A stretch of DNA of 40,730 nucleotides from assembly GCA_038322815.1 (NCBI GenBank), contig JBBQGG010000025.1, positions 1 to 40,730 on the forward strand, given 5' to 3'. The position numbers and the translations under genes are program-made. Source of the stretch: PALSA-1296 sp038322815 (GTDB lineage: Bacteria > Bacteroidota > Ignavibacteria > Palsa-1295). Below the pieces are notes generated by a model. It saw nothing but the letters and a program-made list of their open reading frames with translations, was not told where the DNA came from and did not search any database. This document shows, one piece after another, positions 40,242 to 40,730 of the stretch; the first letter of the stretch is position 1, and each line of letters starts with the position of its first letter.

Positions 40242-40420
40242 CTATAAGAGTGATTTTATTTCTTGGCTCCTTTTCGATAGTTTCTTCTTCCCCTCCGTAA
40301 ACAGCGTCTTCGTCAGTTCTTTATATATTCCGAAAAGATATTCCAGCCGTTCGAGTTCGGTTTTGAAGGCGGTTTGCGGTAGCAGGAATCGACGGCGGAG
40401 TCGAGTTTGTGATGCCTCAT
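40242..40420 (-). pseudogene. Decayed C-terminus of an MmeI-like/N6-adenine methylase gene
   Basis: The minus strand reads HHKLDSAVDSCYRK, then after a frame change TAFKTELERLEYLFGIYKEL and TKTLF. This is the C-terminal pattern of type IIL (MmeI-like) or similar N6-adenine methylase proteins (LDxAVDxxY ... ExERxxFLFxLYxxLT). The frame change after YRK shows it is dead, and the methylase core is missing. Different lineage from the type IIG tails at 2316 and 3445. Confidence 0.6.
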
Positions 40421-40427
40421 TAAATAT

Positions 40428-40592
40428 TTATTCGATGTACGGTTCAAAAAATGGCATGTCAATGTCGAAAATTTGTCGCGGTTTTACACCTAATCCAGCT
40501 TCTTGAAACATTTCCACTAATTTTTCTCCGTCAACAAGTTCGATTTTCGGATCGACGCGATCTGCCTCTTTTCGCGCTTCTGTCGAGAAAGT
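40428..40592 (-). pseudogene. C-terminus of an Mrr-like restriction endonuclease, cut by an IS
   Basis: The native part reads TFSTEARKEADRVDPKIELV, then DGEKLVEMFQEAGLGVKPRQ and a PFFEPYIE ending. This matches the end of Mrr_cat-type restriction endonucleases (FTxEAxxYAxRxxxxIxLIDGxxLxELM). The conserved (D/E)xK active-site core lies further upstream and is missing because the IS3-type element begins at about 40594. The rest of the gene should lie beyond the IS, outside the window. Confidence 0.65.
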
Positions 40593-40593
40593 A

Positions 40594-40730
40594 TGATGCT
40601 CCCCAAAATTAGGACAAGTGTTTAGGGTGGATTGTTCCACCACACACCATACTTGTCAACATGGAAAAAAGAAGCAGGAGAAAATTCAGTTCAGAGTTCA
40701 AAGCAAAAGTGGTTTTAGAGGCATTGCGCG
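40594..40730 (+). mobile_element. IS3-family insertion sequence, left end (cut by window end)
   Basis: The element begins near TGATGCTCCCCAAAATTAGG at 40594, a typical IS3-family terminus, and contains the start of a transposase OrfA gene. It interrupts the Mrr-like gene. The right end is beyond the window. Confidence 0.65.
40661..40730 (+). CDS. IS3-family transposase OrfA, N-terminal part (incomplete)
   Basis: Starts MEKRSRRKFSSEFKAKVVLE and ALR, the standard beginning of IS3/IS911-type OrfA helix-turn-helix proteins. Only 23 codons are in the window. A programmed -1 frameshift into OrfB is the family rule but lies outside the window. Confidence 0.85.
   Translation, partial: MEKRSRRKFSSEFKAKVVLEALR

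Overview
The window looks like a chromosome segment from a Gram-negative bacterium of the FCB group (Bacteroidota, Chlorobiota, Ignavibacteriota or Kapaibacteriota type). The evidence is several secreted proteins ending in type IX secretion (T9SS) sorting domains, lipoproteins with S-C or N-C lipoboxes, a YfhO-type membrane protein, a LacD-type aldolase, weak Shine-Dalgarno use, and moderate-to-low GC. The exact phylum is inference. No plasmid or phage backbone is visible. This is a chromosomal core interleaved with small accessory insertions, dispersed palindromic repeats and gene debris.

Left part (1-10.4 kb). An ECF sigma factor and its RskA-like anti-sigma factor read leftwards. They are followed by a patchwork: two decayed 3' ends of a type IIG-like restriction-modification gene flanking a DUF2335 two-gene cassette, REP-like hairpins, a small orphan gene with a paralogue at 10.0 kb, a CHAD-domain gene, a DUF72 remnant, a proline-rich small gene, a cytosolic Csp-type copper-storage protein, a surface-protein remnant, a small conserved protein beside type II NADH dehydrogenase, a 46-bp perfect palindrome, two small disordered hydrophilic proteins, and a 447-bp element bounded by 20-bp inverted repeats that carries the second copy of the orphan gene.

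Middle (10.4-25.3 kb). This holds YfhO, a DUF4412 protein, tRNA-Val(CAC), an HRDC-domain protein, an RsbW-like ATPase translationally coupled to a small helical protein, and a leftward operon of T9SS-exported surface proteins. The first gene of that operon is broken at a ten-G tract just after its signal peptide, a candidate phase-variation switch. Next comes a junction where a duplicated dapD 3' end meets the 3' tail of a second rsbW-like gene, then a ParE-type toxin-antitoxin pair and a 5'-truncated TPR/LuxR regulator, then intact dapD. The pieces fit an old tandem duplication of an rsbW-to-dapD segment. A lipoprotein and a secreted thioredoxin follow.

Right part (25.3-40.7 kb). This has rpe, a LacD-type aldolase, a frameshifted T9SS protein, a second ECF sigma factor in an apparent operon with two tandem paralogous GT-C-like membrane proteins, a DUF2461 protein, two paralogous di-haem cytochrome c peroxidase lipoproteins whose upstream regions share an ECF-like promoter motif, a small ferredoxin-fold protein, a YihY/BrkB membrane protein and an AlbA_2/Schlafen-type gene. 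The end is restriction-modification debris: a methylase C-terminus and an Mrr-like C-terminus cut by an IS3-family element that runs off the window.

No single intact novel system is proven. The best candidates are the phase-variable surface operon, the inverted-repeat-bounded passenger gene and its paralogue, the DUF2335 cassette between restriction-gene remnants, and a possible sigma-to-peroxidase regulon.
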